Positions 34,066-44,659 of a stretch of DNA of 64,000 nt are shown piece by piece. The notes below the pieces were generated by a model that searched no databases, was not told where the DNA came from, and saw only the letters and a program-made list of their open reading frames with translations. The DNA is taken from positions 2,472,001-2,536,000 of the forward strand of contig JAPFBL010001929.1 in NCBI GenBank assembly GCA_026182355.1. The letters run 5' to 3'. The DNA comes from Hermatobates lingyangjiaoensis (lineage: Eukaryota > Arthropoda > Insecta > Hemiptera > Hermatobatidae). The position numbers and the translations under genes are program-made. Within the stretch, counting starts at the first letter, position 1, and every line of letters begins with the position of its first letter.

Positions 34066-34269
34066 AAGAATGTCGAATATGGAGAATCGAATGTTGACAC
34101 GATGCTGGAAGCCAAGGTAAACAAGAATCCTTGCGACATGGTGTTTGACGTACCGAGCATACTTAGTGCTGTGGTTGGTGTAGTACCATTCGTCGGAAGG
34201 GAGAAGGAGCTGGGAAAGAACATCGGGGAAGCCTTGCTCAACAAGGTGGGGGTGGTGACTGGGGTCTAG
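34066..34269 (+). CDS. Candidate exon or gene fragment, unknown protein
   Basis: A 67-codon plus-strand open stretch in an island of clearly higher GC. It follows a plausible splice acceptor (tagtttattacctag, ending 34,065) and runs to TAG at 34,267. The peptide includes MLEAKVNKNPCDMVFDVPSI and VVGVVPFVGREKELGKNIGE, a hydrophobic Val/Gly-rich segment followed by a charged stretch. After two further stops, DDLKNKYQELL is readable, so the coding trace may extend further and be broken. I do not recognise the family. The minus-strand ORF here (34,062-34,244) is its Ser/Thr-rich antisense shadow. Confidence 0.4.
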   Translation, partial: KNVEYGESNVDTMLEAKVNKNPCDMVFDVPSILSAVVGVVPFVGREKELGKNIGEALLNKVGVVTGV

Positions 34270-36464
34270 CGATAACGTAGCGACGATCTGAAGAACAAGT
34301 ACCAGGAGTTGCTGTAACAGGCGTCATAGCATGTTAGTTTAGAGTCCTCAGCAGATCAGCCAGATTCCATTCAACATTTATACATCAACAGACCAACTAA
34401 GTTTGTTTTATTAGAAACAAATTTAAAAAAATATATTTTACGATTATTTCATGATTATAATACTTAAACATTATATTCAAACCTCTTAGTTTTAAATGAG
34501 CACCTGACATTGCACAGATTCGGTACCACCATATTTTCGTCCTCCCCAAAGGTTCCATCAAATCATATAGTTCAATAAAATATATACTCTATTAAATCCT
34601 GAAATAAGGATGCTAAAATGTAAGGGTGTTTCATTCTAAGCACCTGAGACCGGAATGTCATCGGAATATCGATGAAATACTTTCGGTACTCACTGTGACT
34701 ACATATAGATTTTTTAATTCGAGTTGACTTGTAGCGATTGCAGGAATGTGATGAAAAATTATTGAACACCGGTATTTATATTAAAGGAGTCATAATTTGG
34801 GAAAATTGATGGCAAAGAGCTTGTTGATAAGGTAGACTTAAAACCGTATATTCTTATGACCATAATATTTCTACTTCATATTTCCACCATTTAAAATAAA
34901 AAAAATTAGAACAATATTGCTGCTGATTACAAGCAATCATTCAGTACCATTATATGAAAAAATATTTGATGTCAAACTGATAGTCAATAAATGTTTACTT
35001 ATGCAAAATTGCAGTATTAGGCATATTGTTGCACTGAGTGAACTGCTATTTTTATACCAATTGTAGTGTCCACATATCATTGAAATATTTCCACAATGCA
35101 TGCATTTCTTCTAGTCAAGTATTTATTCTTCTCAAAAGAAAAATTTACGGGAATAGTTGAATCCTTCATGTTACCGGTTGGGGCAACTCGGAACAAGAAA
35201 GGAAAAATGAGATAATCCTGTTTTTTTTTTTAAAAAAGTTAAGGTCATTTGTCAAAAGCAGTGATTCAACTATCTTTGCATTTTTATCAAGCCTTGTTAA
35301 TGGACTAAGCAGATTTTTTAATGAAATTAAATATTCTATAACTAACAGTTAGAGAGAAAACAAATTTTTAATATTCAAAAAGTACTGTAATGCAGCTTTT
35401 CTATGAGGTAATTTTAGAAAAATACTGCATATTTATATTTAAGGCAATTCTAATTCCTAGGTAATTTGGCACATTTCCACACTAACAAAATGTACATCTG
35501 ACATTTTTTTTGACTGCGCAACTTTTAGAATGACCCATACCTACCCTGACGTACACATCGCTCATCCTAAAAATATTATAAATAGTCTCAGGTGGCTTAG
35601 AAACGTATAAATTCCGTTAAACTATTAAACAGATTTTTTCATGATCTATATTTTATTTACAGAAATGTTAAATTATGAGGTCTCAGTTGCAGACAGAATA
35701 TTTGAAATAGCATAATATAATGCATCATAAGTTTATTAAACAAAATGCCTAATCGTTGCAGACTCATCAAATAATTGCTTTTTGACCCAAAATAATTGTT
35801 ATGAATAATTCATTTGTACGAAATCCAGTGTTTTGTCTTTATAATGATTCATAAGCATTTAAATTTTATAAAGGAAATAAAAGTGTAATTTGTACAGAAA
35901 CTTTAGAAAGAGTCAGATAAGAATATTTAATTCATCATTAATAATAAAGCTTTGTTTCTAGTTGTAATGAACAAGAAGTGCGCTAAGGACTACTGTTTTA
36001 CTTTAAAATATCAATTTTATTTCTTTGGTTGAATATTAAAGTCTGAAAAAACTCATAAAGTTTAATGTTTAGTTTTAGTTGCAGCAGTTGAATATTTAAA
36101 ATATTTCAGGTAAAATTAAAAATATATGTTTTATTAATGAAGCATTGATTATATTTAAGTTTGGTATAATCTCTTGCATTAAAGTTAGATTGGGTATATA
36201 TTAATGGAGTTTAATATCATTCTTACGCAACGAAATAAAAATTGCATAAAACAGTATGAAATTGTTTCTGATTCGTATACTATAACACCAATAAACTGGG
36301 TATGTTAAAAGTAACGTAGGAGTTGTTAAATCTGATAATTATTTTCTTTTGCACTGAAATTTATTATGTTTCAGTATTAAGAATAATAGATTTATAGAAT
36401 AAGCCTACATTTTGTATGACAAATTCAGTATGGTTAATCATGCCAATTTTCTGTTTCACACTGG
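34270..36464. other. No gene recognised
   Basis: AT-rich sequence except for a short minus-strand SINE piece near 34,495-34,535 (reverse complement of cgaatctgtgcaatgtcagg). Confidence 0.45.
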
Positions 36465-36725
36465 GTCAAGGTAGCCCAGTGGCTTGCGTGCTCGCCTCTG
36501 AGCTAGTAGGTCTGGAGTAGATCGATACTTACTCTGGCTTCTTACTTACTCGGCTTATTTACCGAGGTGGAAAAATCTGAGCATTTTGTCCCTTTGAGAA
36601 GACATTAAGCTCTCTGTACCGACCCTGTACAATGTCAGTTACTCGTTATGATCTCTATTCTAAATACACTTGTGTTGTGCCAAATGTTGGACTCCGAATG
36701 CACAATCAACATGGTATTGTGGCAC
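36465..36725 (+). repeat. tRNA-derived SINE, diverged copy
   Basis: Head gtagcccagtggcttgcgtg and CTCGCCTCTG match the 31,948 SINE; the body retains GACCCTGTACAATGTCAGTT and ACTCGTTATGATCTC. Confidence 0.75.
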
Positions 36726-38524
36726 ACCCTTTAGTAAAATGGTGTAAAATAATAAATTAGTCATATTTTCTACCCCCTATATCAGAACTAAAGGTGATAG
36801 CTTATAAGCGTGGCATTAGAAGACAACAAACAACCAACATATCTTTGACCTCCAAATTATACTGGCTCGTCCACGTTTGTTGACAGCTGTTAAACATCGT
36901 CATACTCTAAACAGTCAACAAATCTATGTCCGCACCGCATCCACTTCTATAAAAGAGTCCATAGCCATCCATGCACACATTGCAGACACTTCGGACTACC
37001 TCAGCTCTATCTCAATGATTTTCCACACATTATCCTAACTAACGATATTGTCATTCATTATTATTTAGAGGTATGCTTTTAATGAGACTGTGCTCTAATA
37101 AGAATAAATTTTGCATTTTCTCCTATATAGTAGCACCATCATCCGAATGATATACCTGTAAAAAACCTGGGGTCATTTCAAAAACTTGTCTTCTATCTCA
37201 AGATAGACCAACGTTTTTACGCAGTAATCTAAACTTTGTCGTTTATTTGGCAAATAATGTGTATATTATAAAAAAGAGAAGTAAGTAATAATAATCAATG
37301 CTTCTACCATACTGTGGCTTCCTTAAACCAAACAAACAAATATCAACAACTACAGTGTACATGAAAACCAAATGTTATGTAGAATACTAATACTAATATA
37401 GCAGTAAAAGAAAAATAATTACGATACTCTCTTTTATGTTGGGCACATCTGAGCAACCCTTGTACTCAGGGTATCAGTAACATATTATTTTATTAGGGAG
37501 ACACTAAGGTAACGTTAGTAGTAAGATATTGTCACTTGTTTCAATGCCTTAGGCTAAATTTAGAATATACACTAATAAAGAGCATTAAATGTCCTTCATG
37601 TTCTTTAAACTACCCTCATATTTATGGAAAAAATAAGTTAAATAGTTGGAATGATTTTAATAAATTGATTTCAAAGCCTTTCAGCCTTTTATTATTATTT
37701 GTTTGAATAGCAGGCAAGTTATTGGAAATTCTTTTCAACGTGTTATTAATGTAGAGGGCGGCGCAGGGGTTTTCGATTCGCGTAAATGGTCAAATACCCC
37801 ATTTCCCTGGAGGGGTTGATCACTTAATCGGTTCACTTAATACAGAACCGATCTAATTTCCACCATACTGCCTATTTTCGATGGTTTTGCTTCTGTTTTT
37901 TTTTAAAGTTTCTCAACAAGTGCTGTTAATGCGTTTTAAACCAATCCATTTGTTCCAACTGTTATTTTCCATTCTAGTGAAATTAAGATAAAATTTATTA
38001 AAGTTGCTCAAGTTTATTCTTGATATTTTATCTATTAAAATTATTAACCAGTTTATTGTTATCTATTATTAAATAAAAGATTGTAAATAATGTATACTAC
38101 ATTTACTGAAGTGAACATTCTGGCATACTTAATGTTTTAAGTTATAGTTATTAGTTATTAGAATAAAGTTTTCAGAATTTTTAATAACATTTAAATTATT
38201 ATGTATTACAAAAATATTGCTTCATTCTCCACTGTCTCAATGTTCATAAAGTGTTAAGTGTTGATATGTATAACAATGTAATTTTTTTTGATTGCCTGAT
38301 AAAGAAATTTAACAAAGTGATAACACATCTGGTCTTCACTATTATTATTATTATTATTATGTGCAATTGCTGTTTATTAATTAAACATCAATTAGATAAA
38401 ATAAATTAGGTTTAACATTATTAATTACGTATTAATTAAGTTAACATAACTGACTTTGTATTGTAAAAGGATATTGATATGTGCGTAATATCTAATCCTA
38501 TAAATATTAAAAAACGTAACACAA
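36726..38524. other. No gene recognised
   Basis: Mostly AT-rich. The 37,750-37,865 segment is GC-richer (gagggcggcgcaggggtttt) but unclassified. A short (ATT)n run lies at about 38,340-38,360. Confidence 0.45.
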
Positions 38525-38787
38525 TATGAGCCGCTTATTTTGAAAGTGGCCTAATTCCATTTATGTTAAAATCGAAATATTTAAGGGTTTGCGTTTTAGA
38601 AAATTTAAAAATATTGTCATTTTATTTATCAACTAATTTTTGTTATAAAAAAACTTAGTAATTTTAAATAAATTTTGTACAATTTGCTGCAAAAGGTAAA
38701 GATAACGTAAAAATGTAATTATTTAAATAGCTAGCTAATTTTTTTTGGAAAATGGAATTAGGCCACTTTCAAAATAAACGGCTCATA
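38525..38787. mobile_element. MITE with about 40-bp terminal inverted repeats
   Basis: Left TIR TATGAGCCGCTTATTTTGAA continuing with agtggcctaattccattt; right end is its reverse complement, with one difference in the first half (gccgtttatttt). AT-rich 180-bp interior without an ORF. The ends lie in TA-containing flanks, consistent with a Tc1/mariner-type MITE, though the superfamily is uncertain. Confidence 0.75.
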
Positions 38788-38848
38788 TAACTAAAACATA
38801 CACAGAAAAATAGCAGAGTAATACACGTAAGTCGATCAATATTTCCCA

Positions 38849-38965
38849 CAAAAGATCCCTCATCAGTGGAGCAACTGGCCCTCAATTTTTTCATACGGGA
38901 GATGAAAAAATCTGAGCTCGACGTCTCTCAGGGCGTTAATCCTTCGGTCCCAAGCCCGATTTCAC
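38849..38965 (+). repeat. SINE fragment (body and tail)
   Basis: Contains cgggagatgaaaaaatctga and ttcggtcccaagcc, matching the SINE body. Confidence 0.6.
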
Positions 38966-39262
38966 GCTGTATGATTACATTTAATAATTTATAAATGAAA
39001 GGAAAAGAATGAGCAATGGTGATAAGATCTTTGAACAAAATCAACTGGCCTTCGTCAGAGTTTCACTTGTATTCTAACGAATAGCAGTTTTGCGTTCATA
39101 GGTTTAGGTGTTCATATTTATTTCACGCGTTAAATGTGAAATTTTGATACATTTATGTGGGTGGGTGTGTGAGTGTATATATATAGACACACATACAAAA
39201 TTTCATATAAACACGTGAAATAACAATCAATGATCAAACCACAATATGAAATGGGAAAAGTA

Positions 39263-39305
39263 GACTAAGATCTTTCAACAGTAACAAGCGGTAATCGTCA
39301 GAGTC
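39263..39305 (-). ncRNA. Hammerhead ribozyme motif, PLE family F
   Basis: GACT/AGTC stem I, CTGACGA core, weakened stem II (TACCG/CTGTT), GAA, AGATCT stem III, unpaired T. Confidence 0.7.
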
Positions 39306-39588
39306 TAAAACCCAACTGAAACACTAGATGCTGAAACATCTTGGGGAGGGGTTCAAAGGAGTCGGACGGAAGAGTGGTATTATAAAACGGTGTAAAGTGC
39401 AGGAAAGGACAAATGCCCAAAGAGGGATGTTTGGGGAAACAAAGGAGTACAGTAAAAACAAAGTAAGAAAGAGTAAAAAACTATCCACAAGCTGGCAACC
39501 CTCTTAGAAGAGGCTATTTTTCTCGTCAAGAAAATGTCACACATTAGCCGAATACTAATGTTTATAATATTTGATTTATTAAATTTAA

Positions 39589-39900
39589 TCAGAGAGGATT
39601 CGGTAATATTGAATCCTCATATATTAACATCATAGATTTATCATTGGTAATAAATTTAGCTCCTGTCCAATGAATATGATGATTTTCATTATTTATATGC
39701 AAGAATAAAGCTCTACTTTTTTCCTGTCTACTTGTGTAGTATTAGTGTTGTTTTACACGTATCTTTAAAGATTTACCAGTTTGTCCAATATAAATTTTAT
39801 GGCGATGCTTGTACGGAATTTTATAAATACCCCCGGACTCCAGTTCCCTGGGAGAGTTTTTTTTTTATTACCACATTGCCCACGTTATTGTAATATAGTG
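39589..39900 (-). pseudogene. PLE family F GIY-YIG endonuclease, decayed
   Basis: From 39,831 downwards the minus strand reads GIYKIPYKHRHKIYIGQTGK, with both signature motifs GIY and YIG, then SLKIRVKQH followed by an in-frame stop and RALFLHINNENHHIHW, AKFITNDKSMMLIYEDS, ending at TGA (39,589). The GIY and YIG triads are the most canonical in the window. Upstream of 39,831 the linker is out of frame. RT has been lost. It is non-functional because of the internal stop. Confidence 0.85.
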
Positions 39901-40000
39901 TTTTCAATCGTAATGAACTCTTCAACCAAACAAGTGTTTTTGCGAGAGTCCAACTGACACACTGCTGGTTGTGTCTATATATCTTCAACACTTGTAACAT

Positions 40001-40470
40001 TGTAATTAGGTAAACCAGTGATTTAATAATGTCTACTCTTTGGCCAGAACCAATAGTATTGTTAACTTGCTATATTAACTTTATTGATTCTGAAGTTTAT
40101 TAAATTTAACATAAGTGGTTGTTTTATTTGTTGCACTGTTTTTGTGTCACATTAAATAAAACTGTACCATTAAGGTCAGACTGTGGCAGTTAAAACACTA
40201 AAGACAGAAGTGTGAATTTAGTCTATAGAATATAAACTTCATCGATAATTCACGGACAAGAAGGGTTTGGTACTAAAATAAAGCTATTTGTCTCAAGTTC
40301 AGAGGTGAAATTAAACAGCATATATTTTATTGAAATTACTGGATTTATCTGTTCAAATTTAGTCCCATAGAGTAGTGATTTAAGACGTACAATCTAATCT
40401 CATTTCCTTGCTACTTCTAAAGCCTCAATTTATTTTTCTCTCACTCATATGTTATACCTTGTCTGTAAGT
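40001..40470. other. No gene recognised
   Basis: AT-rich sequence. Confidence 0.4.
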
Positions 40471-40479
40471 AACCTTCGA

Positions 40480-40619
40480 CTGCAATTATGTAAATACAAA
40501 CAAGCAAACCGTTGCTTCTCAACGCCAGTACTTCGTACTCTTCTTTCTGATGACGACGGATGTCGAAATATCGAAGTGAGTTTCTGTAGTGACTTTCCCT
40601 GTTTCTTTCCTATTTGCTA

Positions 40620-40625
<6 letters not shown>
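40480..40625 (+). mobile_element. PLE terminus with hammerhead
   Basis: 3' end fragment running into (TA)n at 40,627. A diverged relative is at 18,640-18,760. No coding part is attached. Confidence 0.75.
40535..40584 (+). ncRNA. Hammerhead ribozyme motif
   Basis: Intact CTGATGA (40,547-40,553), extra C, stem II GAC/GTC around GGAT, GAA (40,565-40,567), palindromic ATAT, unpaired C, then GAAGTGAGT, partly complementary to upstream ACTCTTC. Confidence 0.7.
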
Positions 40626-40652
<27 letters not shown>

Positions 40653-40654
40653 AG

Positions 40655-40775
40655 GATTTCACAATAAAAAGTGATTAAATAATTAGTTGGGGTTTTGACA
40701 CTGACGAAGACCGCTTGTTACGGGTGAAAGATCGTAAGTTTTTTTTTTCACTTCATATTATGGTTCGACCATTCT
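40655..40775 (+). mobile_element. PLE family F terminus, diverged
   Basis: Plus-strand family F end between two TA tracts. The hammerhead (40,697-40,740) keeps CTGACGA and GAA but stems I and III are mismatched. Confidence 0.75.
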
Positions 40776-40799
40776 TATATATATATATATATATATATA

Positions 40800-42375
40800 G
40801 ATAATGATACATACTCAATCACAAGAAGAGATCCTTCATCAACTTTACGTAATAAAGTAAATAAGATTGTTGATGAATTAAAGAAGACACTATGCATTGA
40901 TCTACGTCAAGCATCAATTTTGAAATCTTATAATGGAATAGCACCAAGAATATATGGGTTAGTAAAAGTACACAAGCAAGGCTTTCCTCTCCGTCCTATT
41001 GTATCATTCATCGGTAGTCCAACTTACGAACTTTCTAAATATATGGAAAAATATCTTAGCTATATTACAAGCAAAAATGAGTTGAACGTAAAAAATTCTT
41101 CAGAATTCAAACAAGCGCTGTCAAACCAAGTGCTAACTGATAATGTAATTATGATTTCACTAGATGTTCAATCATTATTCACTAACATTCCTTTGGATTT
41201 CGCATTTAATTTAGTAAATAAGCAATGGAATAAGATAAATCACAGGTTGGAATGTCAAAGAAGGTTTTCCTATCCATACTAGATCTTATATGTGAAGCAA
41301 GGTATTTCACCTTTGATGATATTATTTATAAACAAAAATTTGGACTACCTATGGGATCTCCAATTTCACCAATCCTTGCTAATATAGTTATGATTGAGTT
41401 ATTAGAAGACTGTATTAATAAATTAGGTACGAAGGTGAAATTTATTAAATTATATGTAGACGATTTATTTTTAATTATTGAAAGAGGAGAAGAAGAGTAT
41501 GTATTAAATACGTTTAATTCTTTTCATAATCGTCTACAATTTACCTATGAAATAGAAAAAGACGGAAATCTGCCATTTTTAGATGTAAAAGTTATAAGAG
41601 GTGAAAATGGCATTATTTTAACGGATTGGTATAGAAAGCCTACCAGTGCAGGAAGAATACTGAACTATCACTCCTCTCATTCTATAAACCAAAAATTGAA
41701 TTGCGTTCAAAATTTAGTTAAGAAGGTTGTTGAAATTAGTAGTCCATGTTTTCTAAAGAAAATAAGAAAAGGGTAAAGTCATTGTTGCAGAAAAATTGCT
41801 ATCCAAACAACTTAATTGAACGTTATTGGTTTAAATATACAAGAGAACAACCAGAACATTCCAATCAAAATCATGCTGAACTTGAAGTTTTAAATAAAAA
41901 GTATTTCAAATTTCCGTATGTTGAGGGCTTATCACAATCAATTAGAAAAGTTTTCAAACGAAATGTACCTGAAGTTACATTGGCATTTTATAACAAAAGA
42001 AAAGTCAAGTCTTTATTTTCAAATTTGAAACAAAAAATACCAAAGGAGTTACAAAGTAACCTCATTTATGCGATCAAATGTAAAGACTGCGACAAGCGTT
42101 ATTACGGAGAAACAAGTCGTTTTTTAAAAGAAAGACTTTATCAACATTCTTATTCAATAAGAACTAATAAAAGTAACGCCACTGCTTTAGCATTCCATGC
42201 CTTAAACGAAGGTCACATGTTCGATTTTGAAGAAGCAATTATAGTAGATAAAGAACAAGATGAGCAAAGAAGAAAGACCCTCGAAATGCTATATATTAAA
42301 AAAGATCTAAGTTCAGTTAATCATAGAAGTGACATTACCAATTTGAACACTATTTATTCAGGAGTGTTAAGTTGA
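40800..42375 (+). pseudogene. PLE family C RT plus GIY-YIG, two frameshifts
   Basis: Frame 1 (40,800 to about 41,250): DNDTYSITRRDPSSTL, then the PLE RT block PRIYGLVKVHK and PLRPIVSFIGSPTY, and motif A SLDVQSLFTNIPLD. Frame 2 (41,252-41,776): motif B GLPMGSPISPILANI, motif C LYVDDLFLI (catalytic Asp pair), then FLDVKVIRGENG and YRKPTSAGRILNYH. Frame 3 (41,746-42,375): KSLLQKNCYPNNLIERYW, QSIRKVFKRNVPEVTLAFYN and the GIY-YIG-like core KCKDCDKRYYGETSRFLKER, ending YSGVLS. All RT catalytic motifs are still recognisable, but two single-base frame changes (near 41,250 and 41,745) break it. The N-terminal domain is missing. The second frame break is also present in the 5.9-kb copy. Confidence 0.93.
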
Positions 42376-42716
42376 TTTTAGTGAAATTTAATTTCCTTAG
42401 TTCCTTTTTGTGTTCTTTGAGTGAACAGTGTTTCGGTTTACATGTAATTGTAATCAGTTAGTCTGGTCCAAGTTTTTGACCAGTTAAGATGTTAGTTCAC
42501 TAACTATCTATTGTTACTTCATTTTATATAATGTAAATTTCATCATTTTTCTAATTAAAAAATTCTGACTTCTGTAAGTTCATAAAAATGTTTATTGCTT
42601 TTCTATTACTTCTACTTGTATATATATTTTTGTTTTTTCACAACTGTAATATTCCATTTTGATATTAGTTATATGTTGATGTTTATATATGATTTCTTGT
42701 CATCCTTTGTTTGTAG

Positions 42717-42755
42717 GCCTATGAAAAAGGTTTTAAATAAAACCGAAACGTCGGC
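42717..42755 (+). ncRNA. Hammerhead-like motif, PLE family C
   Basis: GCC/GGC stem I, TATGAAAAA core region, stem II GGTTTT/AAAACC (42,729-42,744) with loop AAAT, GAA 42,745-42,747, palindromic ACGT, unpaired C. The G5-less core is as in the other family C copies. Confidence 0.5.
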
Positions 42756-42865
42756 ATTGAGAGTTTGATTTTGATCCTGGAAAATTGACCGAATCCCGAT
42801 TACATTATACACCTATTCTATCCAACGGTTGATATATTATTGAATTTGTTATATATATATATATA

Positions 42866-43080
42866 AAGAAACATAAAGAAATCAAAAGCACACACTTATA
42901 GTCTCTAATTTTCAGTTTGAACAGTCTTCAGGAGAGATAAGAGAGGGAAACCAAGCGCCCTGGTTCAGAGATGGTTGGAGACTGTAAGTGTGTGCTTTTG
43001 ATTTCTCTATGTTTATTTTTCTACATTGAACTATATTTGTCCATTTCAGATCGTATTTCCAACGAAAAAGTTGTTGTTAT
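42866..43080. mobile_element. PLE terminus foldback, family A-like
   Basis: Minus-strand end (hammerhead 42,902-42,935) and a plus-strand partial copy (about 42,970-43,080: gactgtaagtgtgtgctttt). Confidence 0.75.
42902..42935 (-). ncRNA. Hammerhead ribozyme motif, family A-like
   Basis: TCTC/GAGA stem I, CTGAAGA core, weak stem II (GTTC..AACT region), GAA, palindromic AATT, unpaired A. Confidence 0.6.
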
Positions 43081-43097
43081 AAATATATATATATATC

Positions 43098-43190
43098 AAT
43101 GATCAAACCACAATATGGAATCAGAAAACAAGACTAAGTTATCTTTCAACTGTAACAAGCGGTCTTCGTCAGAGTCAAAAACCCTCAGTT
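43098..43190 (-). mobile_element. PLE family F terminus
   Basis: Minus-strand family F end; hammerhead at 43,132-43,176 with CTGACGA and GAA retained and an insertion in the stem III region. Confidence 0.75.
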
Positions 43191-43195
43191 GGCCA

Positions 43196-43260
43196 ATTGT
43201 TCAGCGAAATATGTTTGAATGAAGGACTGCTCCCAAACTTTACAAATATATGTATATAAG
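43196..43260 (+). pseudogene. PLE N-terminal fragment
   Basis: Reads FSEICLNEGLLPNFTNIYV, the N-terminal CxNEGLxP motif also found at 19,360 and 52,450. It stops being recognisable where the TA-rich codons begin. Confidence 0.5.
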
Positions 43261-43370
43261 CTAATATCGAAAGTAGGTAAACGAACTAAATACAATAAAA
43301 TTACATGTAAAACATTCACTTACAAAAACACAAAAATTCATTGGGATATTGTGACATTTATCTTCTTCAG

Positions 43371-43470
43371 GGATTTATGTGAACGAATCAAAGCTCAGAA
43401 TGAAGCCAAGGCCAAAAAAGTACTTTGTAAATGTTACTATCTAATGGAAAGATTTGAGCCAAAAAAATAA
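43371..43470 (+). CDS. Candidate terminal exon of a host gene
   Basis: A good splice acceptor (pyrimidine-rich tttatcttcttcag ending 43,370) is followed by 100 nt of open frame to TAA (43,468-43,470), encoding DLCERIKAQNEAKAKKVLCK and CYYLMERFEPKK. The highly charged helix-like peptide is unlike the TE proteins nearby, and AATAAA-like signals follow. I cannot name the protein. The ORF upstream of 43,371 would be intron. It could equally be a chance ORF; no second exon was identified. Confidence 0.35.
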
Positions 43471-43856
43471 TCACATGAAACAAAATAAATTAAAACAAAA
43501 TGATTGAAAATAGCATAAATATAAAGTTAAATTCAAATATATATAGTACAAAATTCAAAAATTAAAATAATAAGAGAAACAACAAATTAAATAAAACAAG
43601 AGAAATATTGTTAAATCAGAAAAAAGGTAATTACCAAAAATTAAAGAACGCCGTTTAAACGAGGAGTTGATTTCTATAACAGTGAAGTGATAATCACTAA
43701 ATTTCACCTTGATATATTAATTTATGAGAATTATTAAAAAATGTTAAATTTTTTTTTGTTATTCATTGACTAAAAAAAATGTAATTTTGTTGTTATTCCA
43801 GTTTAATAAGTCACAAAAAATGTGTTTTCATAAAACTGTAATTGTTCTAAATTTAT

Positions 43857-44614
43857 TACTTTACTATTAGTAAAGTGTCATAATCATGTAAAAAAATTAA
43901 TTTAGAGAGATTTTAATGACTTTACATGTTCTTAGGTAAATAAACATTTTTTTAACTTTTTTTTGATGATCTCTGTATCATCGAATGAATTTGTAGCCAC
44001 CGAATTACATACGAAAATGTCACTCTTCTGAACAAAATTTTATTTCAAACATCATTTCTTTCTTTGTAAAATTTTAGAAGGTAAATTGACTAAAAGTTAC
44101 ATTTCTGTCAAAAATTTGATTTCAGAAATTTCTTCCTCCTAAAAAACAAGTAGTTAAAGTGATACTCAAGTGTGTTGAACTTCTGAAATTAATAAAAGAA
44201 CGGTAGCAGAAATAAATGAAAAAAACTTTATGACTTTTCAACATCTGAAAATGCCAGCTTTGAAAGAATTTGTAAAAGTTGTGACTTAAAATTGATTGTG
44301 AAGAATATAATGGAGGGCTCAAAATTTGACTGATTTAAATGATATGACACGAAACAAAAGCATCATATGAGTCCAGAGTTGAACACTTTGTTGCAATTGC
44401 TTAGACCAGTGTTTACTTGTAAAGTTAGACCAGTTAGACCAAGGCACATTTCTTTCAATGAAAATACCTCGCGGCACACCACCAGCTGATCTAAAGCTAA
44501 ATCTAAATAAAAGCTTATATAACAAATATATTGTTAATATAAGCTTTATTTTTGATATTGATGAATAAAGTTGTATTATACGACGTCTTGAATAGGAATA
44601 AAAAAAATTATAAA

Positions 44615-44659
<45 letters not shown>

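Larger units (their letters stand above)
39185..40000 (-). mobile_element. PLE family F, truncated copy
   Basis: Minus-strand element with, in its own orientation, linker and GIY-YIG coding sequence (about 39,900-39,589), a C-rich/T-rich 3' UTR, the hammerhead at 39,263-39,305 and the family F terminal sequence ending in a TA tract. It is the only copy that ties the family F ribozyme to a protein. Confidence 0.85.
40800..42850 (+). mobile_element. PLE family C, fullest copy in the window
   Basis: Starts at a TA tract inside the N-terminal RT region and runs through RT, GIY-YIG, 3' UTR, the hammerhead-like motif (42,717-42,755) and the family terminus to a second TA tract. Confidence 0.92.

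Noticed and set aside
34062..34244. 60-aa Ser/Thr-rich minus ORF
   Set aside because: Antisense of the more protein-like plus-strand frame at 34,066-34,269.
44319..44525. 68-aa minus ORF with WSNWSNFTSKHWSK
   Set aside because: Repetitive Trp/Ser codons from a short local duplication (gttagaccagttagacca on the plus strand); no family recognised and no supporting signals.
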